Shown: positions 16,368 to 24,170 of the stretch, piece after piece | How the letters are laid out: the number at the start of each line of letters is the position of its first letter | Numbering within the stretch: the first letter of the stretch is position 1 | NCBI RefSeq assembly: GCF_023703415.1 | Contig: NZ_JAGMTU010000001.1 | Location: forward strand, 62,001-126,000 | Direction of reading: 5' to 3' | Length of the DNA: 64,000 nucleotides | Source of the DNA: Microbacterium sp. USTB-Y | GTDB taxonomy: Bacteria > Actinomycetota > Actinomycetes > Actinomycetales > Microbacteriaceae | Program-made: the position numbers and the translations under genes | The notes under the pieces: model-generated | What the model was told of the DNA's origin: nothing | What the model saw: the letters and a program-made list of their open reading frames with translations, nothing else | Databases searched by the model: none

Positions 16368-16828
16368 CCGCGCACACCCGCATCCGCCCCTTCAACACGA
16401 AGGTCACCTACCCCGAGCAGAACCTCGACAACGATCTCTGCCAGGCCGTCGTCGCGAACGGCGTCGTGTACCTGCGGGGACAGATCGGCCAGGATCTGGA
16501 CACCAGGGAGTCGGTGGGGATCGGCGACGTCGAGGCCCAGGCGGAGAAGGCCATGGCCAACATCGCGATGCTGCTGGAGGAGGCCGGATCCTCGCTCCAG
16601 GACATCGTCAAGGTCGTCGTCTACATCATCGACCCCCGCTACCGGGAGACCGTCTACCGGGTGATGGGCCGCTGGCTCACCGGCGTGTTCCCGGTCTCGA
16701 CGGGGCTGGTCGTGAGCGCCCTCGCCCGCCCGGAATGGCTCGTCGAGATCGACGCGACAGCCGTCATCAGCACCCCGGCCGACCGCGCCGACGGCCGCGA
16801 CTCCGCCCTCGACGAGGCGACGCGATGA
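16364..16828 (+). CDS. RidA-family enamine/imine deaminase-like protein
   Basis: A 154-residue member of the RidA (YjgF/YER057c/UK114) family, small trimeric proteins that hydrolyse reactive enamines/imines, or in catabolic operons act on pathway intermediates. Family features: NGVVYLRGQIGQDL, the EAQAEKAMANIAMLLEEAGSS helix, DIVKVVVYI, and the R-x-x-V region near PVSTGLVVSALARPEWLVEIDATAV, where the family catalytic Arg is normally followed by E-I-D/E-A. It overlaps the monooxygenase stop (ATGA) and the DUF1028 start (ATGA), so it belongs to the same pathway, probably handling an imine made by oxidation. Confidence 0.88.
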   Translation: MTAHTRIRPFNTKVTYPEQNLDNDLCQAVVANGVVYLRGQIGQDLDTRESVGIGDVEAQAEKAMANIAMLLEEAGSSLQDIVKVVVYIIDPRYRETVYRVMGRWLTGVFPVSTGLVVSALARPEWLVEIDATAVISTPADRADGRDSALDEATR

Positions 16829-17496
16829 CGTTCTCGATCGTCGCCCGCGACGAGACAGGGGCGTTCGGATCCGCGATCTCGTCGTCCTCGCCCGCGGTCG
16901 CCGCCCGCTGCGTGCACCTGGCCGACGGCGTCGGGGCCGTGAACTCGCAGAACATCACGGATCCGCGCCTCGGACCGATCCTGCTCGACGCCCTGCGCGG
17001 CGGCGCGTCGTCCGAGGAGGCCCTGGCCGCCGCGGTCGCCGGCACGGCGCACATCGCCTTCCGCCAGCTCCTCGTCGTCGATGCGGCGGGGCGCGCGGCC
17101 GTCTACTCGGGCGAGCGCGCGCTCGGCAACGTCGGCGCCGCCACCGGCTCCGGGGTCGCCGCGGGCGGCAACATGCTCGCCTCGACGGACATCCCGCAGC
17201 TCATGGTCGACGCGTTCGCCGCCGCCGAGGGCGACCTCGAGCGGCGCCTGCTCGCGGCCCTGCAAGCGGCCGTCGCCGCCGGCGGCGAGGAGGGCCCTGT
17301 GCACTCCGCCGGGCTCTCCGTGGTGCGCGACGCCGGCTGGCGGGTCACGGACCTCCGGGTCGACTGGACGGACGGGGATCCGATCGCCGAGCTCGGCACC
17401 CTGCTGGAGCTCTGGCTCCCGCAGCGCGACGACTACGTCACGCGGGGCCTGGATCCCTCGGCCGCCCCCGCGTACGGAGTGCCCGGCGATGCGTGA
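16825..17496 (+). CDS. DUF1028 family protein (Ntn-hydrolase-like)
   Basis: A 223-residue DUF1028 protein. The family has an Ntn-hydrolase-like fold and recurs beside RidA, M20 amidohydrolases and other small-molecule catabolic genes, but its reaction is not established. Visible family signatures are the N-terminal TFSIVARD...GSAISSSSPAVAARCVHL, AVNSQNITDPRLGP, and GNMLAS followed by the ALQAAVAAGGEEGPVHSAGL segment. It overlaps RidA upstream (ATGA) and the M20 gene downstream by eight bases. Its coupling with both suggests it hydrolyses an amide in the pathway; this is inference from context. Confidence 0.85.
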   Translation: MTFSIVARDETGAFGSAISSSSPAVAARCVHLADGVGAVNSQNITDPRLGPILLDALRGGASSEEALAAAVAGTAHIAFRQLLVVDAAGRAAVYSGERALGNVGAATGSGVAAGGNMLASTDIPQLMVDAFAAAEGDLERRLLAALQAAVAAGGEEGPVHSAGLSVVRDAGWRVTDLRVDWTDGDPIAELGTLLELWLPQRDDYVTRGLDPSAAPAYGVPGDA

Positions 17497-18736
17497 GACC
17501 GGCGCGCTCAAGGACGCGGCGGACGCGGTCGTCGCCGCCGCATCCGCCGACCTGATCCGGCTCTCCGAGGCGCTGCACGCGGATCCGGAGACCGCATGGC
17601 AGGAGCACCGCTCGGCGGCCCGGGTCGCCGAGGCCCTCGCCGCCGGCGGGTTCCGCCTGACGCCCGGATACCTGGGGCTTCCGACCGCGTTCCTCGCCGA
17701 AGCCGGCTCGGGTCCCACAGTCATCGGGATCATGGCGGAGTACGACGCCCTCCCTGGCCTCGGGCACGCATGCGGGCACAACCTGATCGCCGCGAGCGCG
17801 GTCGGCGCGGGGCTCGCACTCGCCCCGCTCGCCGACGAGCTGGGGCTCACCGTGCGCGTCTACGGCACACCGGCGGAGGAGGGCGGCGGCGGCAAGATCG
17901 AGCTGATCGAGGCCGGGGCGTTCCGGGATCTCGCCCTCGCGCTCATGGTGCATCCCGCACCCGTCGACGTCGCCGAGGCGCGGCCGTTCGCCGTCTCGCA
18001 CAGCCACATCGCCTACGACGGGGTCTCCGCGCACGCCGCCGCGTACCCCGATCAGGGCGTCAACGCGAACGATGCGTTCCTGGTCGCGCAGGTCGCCATC
18101 GGCCTGCTCCGCCAGCAGCTGCCCGCCGACACCCGTGTGCACGGCGTGCAGACCGTCGGCGGGTACGCGCCGAACGCCATCCCGGAGCGGACCGAGGGGC
18201 GCTGGTACGTGCGCGCGAACTCCCTCGCCGAGCTGGAGGTGCTCGAGGCGCGGGTGAACCGCTGCTTCGAGGCGGGGGCGCTCGCCAGCGGTGCGACGCT
18301 GCGGATCACTCCGGAGAGCAAGCCCTACGCGGAGTTCCGCACCGACGAGCGCGCCCTGGCCGCCTATCGCCGCAATGCGCTCGCCCGCGGGCGGGTGTTC
18401 GCCGATCCCGCGGTCGCCGGCCGCATGAACCGCGCGTCGACGGACATGGGCAACGTCTCGCAGCTCGTCCCCGCGATCCACCCCTACATCGGGGTCGGAT
18501 CGCTGCCGTACGGCAACCATCAGAAGGAGTTCGCGGCGGCCTGCGTGGGCCCCGTCGCGGAGCAGGCCCTGCGGGACGCAGCCGTCCTCATGGCGTGGAC
18601 GGTGATCGACGTCTTCGCCCCGGATCCGCGGGCCTCGGACACCCCGGCCGGCCGGGGCGCCGAGGACCGCCCGCACGACCGCGACTCCGACGACCCGCAG
18701 CACGATCAGACCACCCTCAAGGAGAGCGCCGCATGA
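17489..18736 (+). CDS. M20-family amidohydrolase (AbgB/indole-acyl amidohydrolase type)
   Basis: A 415-residue metallo-amidohydrolase of peptidase family M20 (subfamily M20D-like, which includes AbgB p-aminobenzoyl-glutamate hydrolase and auxin-conjugate hydrolases). The core is intact: AEYDALPGLGHACGHN near residues 85-100 (metal ligands D and H), GTPAEEGGGGKIELIE (catalytic Glu), and a dimerisation domain around HIAYDGVSAHAAAYPDQGVNA. A 35-residue polar, Asp/Arg-rich tail after WTVIDVFAPDP is unusual and probably disordered. The ATG at 17489 overlaps the DUF1028 stop; the stop overlaps the aldehyde dehydrogenase start (ATGA). Confidence 0.9.
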   Translation: MRETGALKDAADAVVAAASADLIRLSEALHADPETAWQEHRSAARVAEALAAGGFRLTPGYLGLPTAFLAEAGSGPTVIGIMAEYDALPGLGHACGHNLIAASAVGAGLALAPLADELGLTVRVYGTPAEEGGGGKIELIEAGAFRDLALALMVHPAPVDVAEARPFAVSHSHIAYDGVSAHAAAYPDQGVNANDAFLVAQVAIGLLRQQLPADTRVHGVQTVGGYAPNAIPERTEGRWYVRANSLAELEVLEARVNRCFEAGALASGATLRITPESKPYAEFRTDERALAAYRRNALARGRVFADPAVAGRMNRASTDMGNVSQLVPAIHPYIGVGSLPYGNHQKEFAAACVGPVAEQALRDAAVLMAWTVIDVFAPDPRASDTPAGRGAEDRPHDRDSDDPQHDQTTLKESAA

Positions 18737-20214
18737 GCACCATCGACTGGACCGCACGCAGCCGCAGCCTCGGCATCGACGGACGCGCCGTGATCGACGG
18801 CCGCCGCGTCGTTGCGTCCGACGGCGCGACGATCACCGTGCAGAGCCCGGGCTCGCTCGCCCACCTGGCCGACCTCGCCTCCGGCACCACGGACGACGTC
18901 GACAGGGCGGTCGGCGTCGCCCGGCGCGCCTTCGACGCCGGATCCTGGAGCCGCCGGGCGGCGGCCGACCGCGGTCGGGTGCTCGTGCGGCTCGCCGACC
19001 TGATCATGGCGAACCTCGAAGAGCTCGCCCTGCTGGAGACCCTCGACTCGGGCAAGCCGATCGCGCAGACCCTGACGGTCGATGTGCCGGGCACCGCCGA
19101 GACGTTCCGCTGGTACGGCGAGCTCGCCGACAAGCGGTTCGATGAGATCCCCGCCACGCCGCCCGGATCCACGGCCCTCGTGCGGCGCGTTCCGCTGGGC
19201 GTCGTCGGCGCGATCACGCCGTGGAACTACCCGCTCGAGATCGCGGCCTGGAAGCTCGCCCCCGCCCTCGCGAGCGGGAACAGCGTCGTGCACAAGCCCG
19301 CGACCGAGACCTCGCTGAGCGCGCTGCGCCTCGCGGATCTGGCACTCGAGGCGGGAGTTCCCGCGGGGGTGCTGAACGTCGTGCCGGGTCGCGGATCCGT
19401 CGTCGGCGAGCGCATCGCGCAGCATCCCGACATCGACGTGCTCGCCTTCACCGGTTCGACCGCCGTCGCGAAGCGGCTCATGATCAGCGCCGGCACCTCG
19501 AACATGAAGCGCGTGGCGCTGGAGGCGGGCGGGAAGAGCTCGAACCTCGTGTTCGCCGACGCCGACCTCGAGGCCGCTGCGGCGAAGGCCGCGTTCGGCG
19601 CGTTCTACAACCAGGGGCAGGTGTGCTCGGCGAACTCGAGGATCCTGGTGCAGCGCGCCGTGCACGACGAGTTCGTCGCCCTTCTCGCCGCGGCGGCCCA
19701 GGAGTACGCCCCGAGCGACCCGCTCGCGGGCGCCGAGGGGAACGGCAGCCTGATCAGTCGCGCGCATGCCGACGAGGTGTCCGCCGCGATCGCGCGGGCG
19801 GCCGCGGACGGCGAGCTCGTGGCGGGCGGAGACAGGGTGACGATCACCGGATCCGACGCCTACCTGCGCCCCGCGATCGTCACCGGTCTCGGCGCCGACC
19901 ACGACCTGCATCATGTCGAGGTGTTCGGTCCGCTCGTGGCGGTGCTGGGCTTCGACGACGAGGACGAGGCGATCCGGCTCGCGAACGACACGGAGTACGG
20001 CCTGGCCGCGTCGCTGTGGACGAGCGACTTCGGTCGCGCGCACCGGGTGGCGGAGCGTCTCGTCGCCGGCACCGTGTCGGTCAACACCGTCGACGCCCTG
20101 GGGCTCACCACGCCGTTCGGCGGGTTCCGCCAGTCGGGATTCGGCCGCGATCTCTCCCGGCATGCGGTGGACAACTACACCGACTGGAAGACCACCTGGT
20201 TCCAGCACGGCTGA
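18733..20214 (+). CDS. NAD(P)-dependent aldehyde dehydrogenase
   Basis: A 493-residue aldehyde dehydrogenase of the betaine/gamma-aminobutyraldehyde (PuuC-like) group. Catalytic C298 lies in GQVCSAN and general base E264 in ALEAGGKS; the cofactor region GAITPWNYPLEIAAWKLAPAL and the FTGST loop are normal, and the C-terminus PFGGFRQSGFGRDLS is typical. It ends the LysR-divergent operon and overlaps the amidohydrolase stop (ATGA). The first ~30 residues (IDGRAVIDGRRV) resemble PuuC-type enzymes. It probably oxidises the aldehyde released after amide cleavage or oxygenation, and could also serve the amine oxidase pathway. Confidence 0.93.
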   Translation: MSTIDWTARSRSLGIDGRAVIDGRRVVASDGATITVQSPGSLAHLADLASGTTDDVDRAVGVARRAFDAGSWSRRAAADRGRVLVRLADLIMANLEELALLETLDSGKPIAQTLTVDVPGTAETFRWYGELADKRFDEIPATPPGSTALVRRVPLGVVGAITPWNYPLEIAAWKLAPALASGNSVVHKPATETSLSALRLADLALEAGVPAGVLNVVPGRGSVVGERIAQHPDIDVLAFTGSTAVAKRLMISAGTSNMKRVALEAGGKSSNLVFADADLEAAAAKAAFGAFYNQGQVCSANSRILVQRAVHDEFVALLAAAAQEYAPSDPLAGAEGNGSLISRAHADEVSAAIARAAADGELVAGGDRVTITGSDAYLRPAIVTGLGADHDLHHVEVFGPLVAVLGFDDEDEAIRLANDTEYGLAASLWTSDFGRAHRVAERLVAGTVSVNTVDALGLTTPFGGFRQSGFGRDLSRHAVDNYTDWKTTWFQHG

Positions 20215-20263
20215 GGGGCACGCCCGCGGGGCCTCGGCGCATCACGGAAGGGAGAGCACGGGG

Positions 20264-20716
20264 ATGGCAGCGACGACACGGGTCGCCTGGACCGGACTGC
20301 AGGGGGCGGTGCTCCTCGCATCGGCCGGCTGCGTCGTCGTGCACCTCGCGCTGCTGCTGCCGGCGCCGTCGCCCCTCGGCCTGGCGATGCTCGCCCTCGC
20401 CGCCGGGTGCCTGCTGTGCCTGCGCCCGCGCCGGACCGCTCCGCCCGACACCGCCTGGGGCGGGGCGCTGGCGATGTCGGCCGGCATGCTGCTGCTGCAC
20501 GTGGCGTCGAGCGGATCCGGGATCGGCGGGCACCGGCATCCGGCGCCTCCGAGCACCGCGTCCGGTCTCGACGCCCTGCACGGCGCCGCCCTGACCCTCG
20601 GCAGCACGGAGCTCGCGCTGCTCATGACGGCGGCCGTGGCCATCGGCATCGCGCGCCGGCGGCGTCTCGTCCGCTCCTTCGCCGACAGCGGAACGGGATC
20701 CGTCAACGTCGATTGA
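20264..20716 (+). CDS. small membrane protein, unknown function
   Basis: A 150-residue protein with hydrophobic segments at about 10-32, 36-52, 67-82 and 112-128, a His/Pro-containing loop (GGHRHPAPPS) between the third and fourth, and a basic cytoplasmic end (RRRRLV). I do not recognise a family. GGAAGGGAGAG lies before the ATG. Its last codons overlap the first of two operator palindromes for the downstream HTH gene, so the two genes may be one regulatory unit. Confidence 0.65.
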   Translation: MAATTRVAWTGLQGAVLLASAGCVVVHLALLLPAPSPLGLAMLALAAGCLLCLRPRRTAPPDTAWGGALAMSAGMLLLHVASSGSGIGGHRHPAPPSTASGLDALHGAALTLGSTELALLMTAAVAIGIARRRRLVRSFADSGTGSVNVD

Positions 20717-20745
20717 CACCGCCCCTCATGTCAACCAGCATTGAC
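20702..20745 (+). promoter_or_regulatory. twin GTCAA-N6-TTGAC operators
   Basis: Two copies of the inverted repeat GTCAA-N6-TTGAC occupy 20702-20717 and 20730-20745, centres 28 bp apart. The first overlaps the stop of the membrane protein gene; the second ends six bases before the AGGAGG of the HTH gene. They are obvious candidate autoregulatory sites. Confidence 0.7.
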
Positions 20746-20760
20746 ATACAGGAGGATGCC

Positions 20761-20964
20761 ATGACGAAGACGGCGAACGATCTGGACCCGCAGGGCGAGC
20801 CCCTCGCCGAACTGCACCGGCTGGTCGCGGTGCGCCGCGACATCGCCCGCGCCGAGGAGGTGCAGGTGCGCCGGGCGCGCGCCGCCGGATACTCCTGGCA
20901 GGCGATCGCCAGCGCCCTGGGCATCACCCGGCAGGCGGCGCACCGCCGCTTCGGTCGCCGCTGA
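20761..20964 (+). CDS. 67-residue helix-turn-helix protein
   Basis: A very short DNA-binding protein: an N-terminal polar segment (EPLAELHRLVAVRRDIARAE), then a helix-turn-helix AAGYSWQAIASALGITRQAA ending HRRFGRR. The HTH resembles the region-4-like/AsnC-like helix pairs of tiny actinobacterial regulators. A perfect AGGAGG stands seven bases before the ATG. Twin GTCAA-N6-TTGAC palindromes just upstream suggest autoregulation. The target genes are unknown; the adjacent membrane protein is the best guess. Confidence 0.8.
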   Translation: MTKTANDLDPQGEPLAELHRLVAVRRDIARAEEVQVRRARAAGYSWQAIASALGITRQAAHRRFGRR

Positions 20965-20994
20965 CCGCAGCGGCGGCGCACCGGCCCCGAAGCC

Positions 20995-22029
20995 TCAGGC
21001 GTAGTCGGCGGTGATGACCCGGCGCGCGCCGTCGAGCACCATCCGGCCCCCGTAGGGCAGGATCCACTGCGGCCGGGTGTGCCCGAACGGCACGCCCACG
21101 CACACCACCGCTTCGGGGTTGTAGCGGGCCATCGCCGCGAGCACGGCGTCGCGCTGCGCCGCCCGCGCCGCCGCGCGCTCCCCCACGGACGGGACGACCT
21201 CGTGCGTGCTCGCCGGCGGACGCGCGACCACCACCCCGGCCGCGCGGGCGAGCAGTCCGCGCTCCCCGTAGGCGCGCAGCTGCTCCGCCACCGCAGGCGC
21301 GGGCGTCAGCCGCTCGCTCGTCTCCAGGAGCAGGATCGCGCCGTCCAGCTGCTCGTCCCGGGGGAAGCGGCCGGCGAGCGCGAGCTGGGACAGCACCTCC
21401 AGGCATCCGCCCCAGGTCCGTCCCTGGACGCGCGCCGCCGGCCCCGCCCAGACCCACGGCGAGACGGGCTCCCGCTCCCCGTACCGCGTGAGTGCGGCCG
21501 GTTCCTGCCAGCGCACGCCGAAGTCCTCCGACTCCCCCGGCTCGTCGAGCTCGATCTCGCCGCCGTCGAGCAGCGCGGCGCGCAGGGAGCGCACGTGGAT
21601 CCCGTCGACCCGCGGACCGGGCCCCAGGTGCACCTGCGTGGATCCGCCGTGGAAGGCCGCGATCCCCTGCCGCCAGAGCCAGTCGAGGATGTTCGTGTTG
21701 TCGCTGTATCCCAGGAACGGCTTGGGGTCGACCCGCGCCACGGCCGGGTCGAGGTGCGGGGTCACCAGGATCTGATCGTCGCCGCCGATCGTGGAGACGA
21801 TCGCGCGGATCGCCGGGTCCGCGAAGGCGGCGTTGACATCCGCCGCGCGCGCCTGCGGGGACGCACCCAGGAGCCGGGTGGTGGGGTATTCCACCGGCAC
21901 GAGGCCGGTGATCTCCTGCAGCCGCCGCATCGCCTGCTCGTGGACGGGGATGGAGACGGCGGGCGCCGCGAACGCCGGCGAGAGCACCGCGACCCGGTCG
22001 CCGGGCCGGGCCTTGGGAGGGAGCTGCAT
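20995..22029 (-). CDS. S66-family LD-carboxypeptidase / MccF-like peptidase
   Basis: A 344-residue serine peptidase of family S66 (LD-carboxypeptidase A and microcin-C immunity protein MccF). The catalytic Ser is S109 in LGYSDNTN, with the family Glu in LLLETSE and His in PFGHTRPQW; STIGGDDQI near 79-87 is the upstream loop. It resembles the MccF-like branch (N-terminus LPPKARPGDRVAVLSPAFAAP) more than cytoplasmic LdcA, so it may detoxify peptide-nucleotide antibiotics or trim peptidoglycan peptides. No signal peptide. It lies nine bases downstream of the toroid protein gene and is probably cotranscribed with it. Confidence 0.88.
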   Translation of the reverse strand: MQLPPKARPGDRVAVLSPAFAAPAVSIPVHEQAMRRLQEITGLVPVEYPTTRLLGASPQARAADVNAAFADPAIRAIVSTIGGDDQILVTPHLDPAVARVDPKPFLGYSDNTNILDWLWRQGIAAFHGGSTQVHLGPGPRVDGIHVRSLRAALLDGGEIELDEPGESEDFGVRWQEPAALTRYGEREPVSPWVWAGPAARVQGRTWGGCLEVLSQLALAGRFPRDEQLDGAILLLETSERLTPAPAVAEQLRAYGERGLLARAAGVVVARPPASTHEVVPSVGERAAARAAQRDAVLAAMARYNPEAVVCVGVPFGHTRPQWILPYGGRMVLDGARRVITADYA

Positions 22030-22038
22030 CGCCCCAGC

Positions 22039-23004
22039 CTAGGCGGCGGGGGTGCGCCCGATGTCGTCACCGGCCCAGCGCAGGATGCGCAGGGCGCGGA
22101 GCGTGACCCAGCGGCTCGGGAACCCCTCGCGTTCGCCGTCCAGCTCGAACGGGATCGGGCCCGGGTGCTCGTTCTCCAGCGCCCAGCGACCGTCGGCGCG
22201 GCGTCGCGCGCGCAGCAGGGCGAGCGCCTCGTCGCACCGCGGGTCCGGTTCCGGGCGGGAGCGGCGCAGGTAGTCCAGCCCCCGCACGACGTCGTAGTAC
22301 CAGCGCACCGGGTAGGAGGCCATCGTGAACCGCGGGTCGATGACCGCTCCGGTGCGCCTGCTCAGGAACAGCCGGCGCTCCAGCAGATACTCCTCGGCCG
22401 CGAGGCGCGCCGTGCGCGACTCGACGGTGCCGCCGGTGGCCTGCTCCCAGTCCCACAGGCCCTCGAGCACGCAGATCGTGGAGTGCAGCGAGGAGACCTC
22501 GGCGCCGTACTCGGCCCAGCAGTTCCATCCGCCGTCGGCGAGCTGCCCGTCGAGGATCGTGCGGACGACCGCGTCGCCGGACTCGCCGACGTAGGTCGCG
22601 ATCGAGAGCACGACGCCGTTGATGCACGGCTCGGTCTCGCCGTCGAAGTACCGGGGCGCGTCGTCCTGGTCCCAGCGCACCCGTTCACGCACGCGGGTCA
22701 CGGCGCTCCGCATCCGCGGGTCCGCGGGGTCGGCGCCGAGGTCGACGAGCTGCTGCAGGCTGAAATGGGTCGCGGTCCACGCGTCGTACATCGGGCGCTC
22801 CTCGTCGACCCAGCCCGGGCGGTACACGCCGCCGTCCCAGAGGCCGTCCTCGGCCTGCAGAGCGAGCAGGCGTGCTCCCCAGCCCTCCCGCGCAACCCGG
22901 GCCCGCTCGGCCGCGACCGCCTCCGGCCCGGCATCGGTCAGATCCCGGAGGACCTGCCACCGGATCGCGGGATCCCCCTGCATCAGGTACTCGATGACGT
23001 CCAT
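22039..23004 (-). CDS. squalene-cyclase-like alpha/alpha-toroid protein
   Basis: A 321-residue soluble protein with repeated QW-like motifs spaced along an alpha/alpha barrel: DGLWDGG (about residue 53), DGGWNCW (about 137) and DGRWALE (about 272). This is the prenyltransferase/terpene-cyclase toroid fold, but the acidic DXDD cyclase motif is absent, so it is probably not a terpene cyclase. Proteins like it are widespread in Actinobacteria and annotated as squalene cyclase-like or hypothetical. The N-terminus MDVIEYLMQGDPAIRWQVL is characteristic of that group. Function unknown. Confidence 0.75.
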   Translation of the reverse strand: MDVIEYLMQGDPAIRWQVLRDLTDAGPEAVAAERARVAREGWGARLLALQAEDGLWDGGVYRPGWVDEERPMYDAWTATHFSLQQLVDLGADPADPRMRSAVTRVRERVRWDQDDAPRYFDGETEPCINGVVLSIATYVGESGDAVVRTILDGQLADGGWNCWAEYGAEVSSLHSTICVLEGLWDWEQATGGTVESRTARLAAEEYLLERRLFLSRRTGAVIDPRFTMASYPVRWYYDVVRGLDYLRRSRPEPDPRCDEALALLRARRRADGRWALENEHPGPIPFELDGEREGFPSRWVTLRALRILRWAGDDIGRTPAA

Positions 23005-23088
23005 GACGCGACGCTACCCCGTGGATCCGGGATGCGCAGGTGCGCGACGCGGGTCGGTCACCGCGTGGGCGGGCGTGCGGGACGTCGC

Positions 23089-23628
23089 TCAGCCCGAGAC
23101 GGCGCGGTCGAGCCGGCCGCGCGAGATCAGCGCGATCTGGGCGAGCGCCGTCTGCAGCTCCGCCTCGGTGTCCGCACCGCTGCGCCGCTCGAACTCGGCG
23201 AGGATCGACTCCTTGGTGTGACCGCGCACCGCGATCACGAACGGAAAGCCGTGCCGGTCCTGGTAGGTGCGGTTGAGCTCTCCGATGCGCGCGAGCTCCT
23301 CGGGGCTGAGCGCGTCGAGCCCTGCGCTGGCCTGCTCCCCCACCGACTCGGTGGTCATCTCGCCAGCCTGCGCCTCCTTCCCCGCAAGCGCCGGATGCGC
23401 GTTGAGGAAGTCGACCAGCGTCTGCCGGTCTGCGGCCTCGACGACCGCGAACATCGCCCGGTGCAGCTCCCGCACATCGGAGAACGGGCGCGCCCGCCAC
23501 GCGCCCTGCGCCACCCACGGTGAATTCTCGAACACGGGCCCGAGTGCCGCGACGAAGTCGTCCTGATCGAAGGCGTTGATCTGCTCCAGCGTGAGCGCGG
23601 TCACGGCCGCGGGCCGGGATGAGGACAT
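23089..23628 (-). CDS. uraD: OHCU decarboxylase
   Basis: A 179-residue 2-oxo-4-hydroxy-4-carboxy-5-ureidoimidazoline decarboxylase, the last step from urate to S-allantoin. Catalytic His lies in NAHPALAGKEA, and the family motif FPFVIAVRGHTKESILAEFERR is complete. The N-terminus LTLEQINAFDQDDFVAALGPVFENSPWVA is also typical. The ATG at 23628 is preceded by AAGGGAGATCTCC. No uricase or HIU hydrolase gene is in the window, so it is either part of a scattered purine pathway or recruited to the neighbouring divergent cluster. It shares the operator-rich intergenic region with that cluster. Confidence 0.93.
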   Translation of the reverse strand: MSSSRPAAVTALTLEQINAFDQDDFVAALGPVFENSPWVAQGAWRARPFSDVRELHRAMFAVVEAADRQTLVDFLNAHPALAGKEAQAGEMTTESVGEQASAGLDALSPEELARIGELNRTYQDRHGFPFVIAVRGHTKESILAEFERRSGADTEAELQTALAQIALISRGRLDRAVSG

Positions 23629-23774
23629 GGAGATCTCCCTTGACTTCTTCGGACGCGACAGCGGGCCCAGGATGTGGCGGAACCGTGAGAGTTGATTCCG
23701 ACATACGAGAATCTGTTTCCATCGAGCCCCGCGCGTGCTCGATCTAAGCATCCGCCGACGATCGCGTCAAGGTT

Positions 23775-23877
23775 TTGGTACACCGTCATCGCAGGCGGTG
23801 TACCAACCGGGGTGCCGATGCGCGGCGAAGAGACTCTTGCGCAGAGGGGAACTTTGGTACACCATTTCCGTACACCG
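23775..23877. promoter_or_regulatory. cluster of GTACACC operators between divergent genes
   Basis: TTGGTACACCG (23775-23785) faces its exact inverse CGGTGTACCAA (23796-23806) across ten bases. TTGGTACACC recurs at 23854-23863, and GTACACCG at 23870-23877. All four share GGTACACC or GTACACC. They lie in the 389-bp gene-free stretch between uraD (minus) and the creatinase-fold gene cluster (plus), which also holds a GAGATCT...AGATCTC inverted repeat near 23908-23936. A GntR-type regulator, not encoded here, is the likeliest binder. Confidence 0.75.
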
Positions 23878-24017
23878 TTTCCGCGGGGGCGCGATTGGCT
23901 GCGAGAGATCTCACATCGTGAAAGTAAGATCTCCTCTTGCGGAACTATTGGCCAAGCCCTACAGTGAGGTCACCCCGACCCGAGGGGTCCTGAATCAAGA
24001 AGGAATGGCTCTGAATC

Positions 24018-24170
24018 ATGGCTGCTTCAGACGCTCGAGTGCCGAAGGCGAGTTCGGCACCCGGGGCTGCAGGAACCGCGTCGTCGCGGCTCCGCACCCC
24101 CGCGCGGATCGCCGGAATCGGCCACCGTTCCCCGGCACTCCCGGGCTCCTCCCCGGACCGGCTCCCGTGA
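24018..24170 (+). CDS. possible 50-codon leader ORF coupled to the M24 gene
   Basis: An ATG at 24018 opens a 50-residue reading frame rich in Ala, Ser, Pro and Arg, ending in TGA at 24168-24170, which overlaps a GTG (24167) in frame with the creatinase-fold gene. AGAAGGA lies 13 bases before the ATG. No known domain. It may be a leader peptide allowing translational coupling; alternatively the M24 gene simply starts at ATG 24005 in the other frame and this ORF is noise. GC at third positions does not settle it. Confidence 0.3.
   Translation: MAASDARVPKASSAPGAAGTASSRLRTPARIAGIGHRSPALPGSSPDRLP

Noticed and set aside
22039..23004. Terpene or squalene cyclase
   Set aside because: QW-like repeats are present, but the protein is half the usual length and the DXDD catalytic motif is missing.
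24005..24166. N-terminal 54 residues of the M24 protein if started at ATG 24005
   Set aside because: The AGAAGGA lies immediately against that ATG, and the extra residues look non-coding (CFRRSSAEGEFGTRGCRNR). The GTG start fits the normal creatinase length, although this is not certain.
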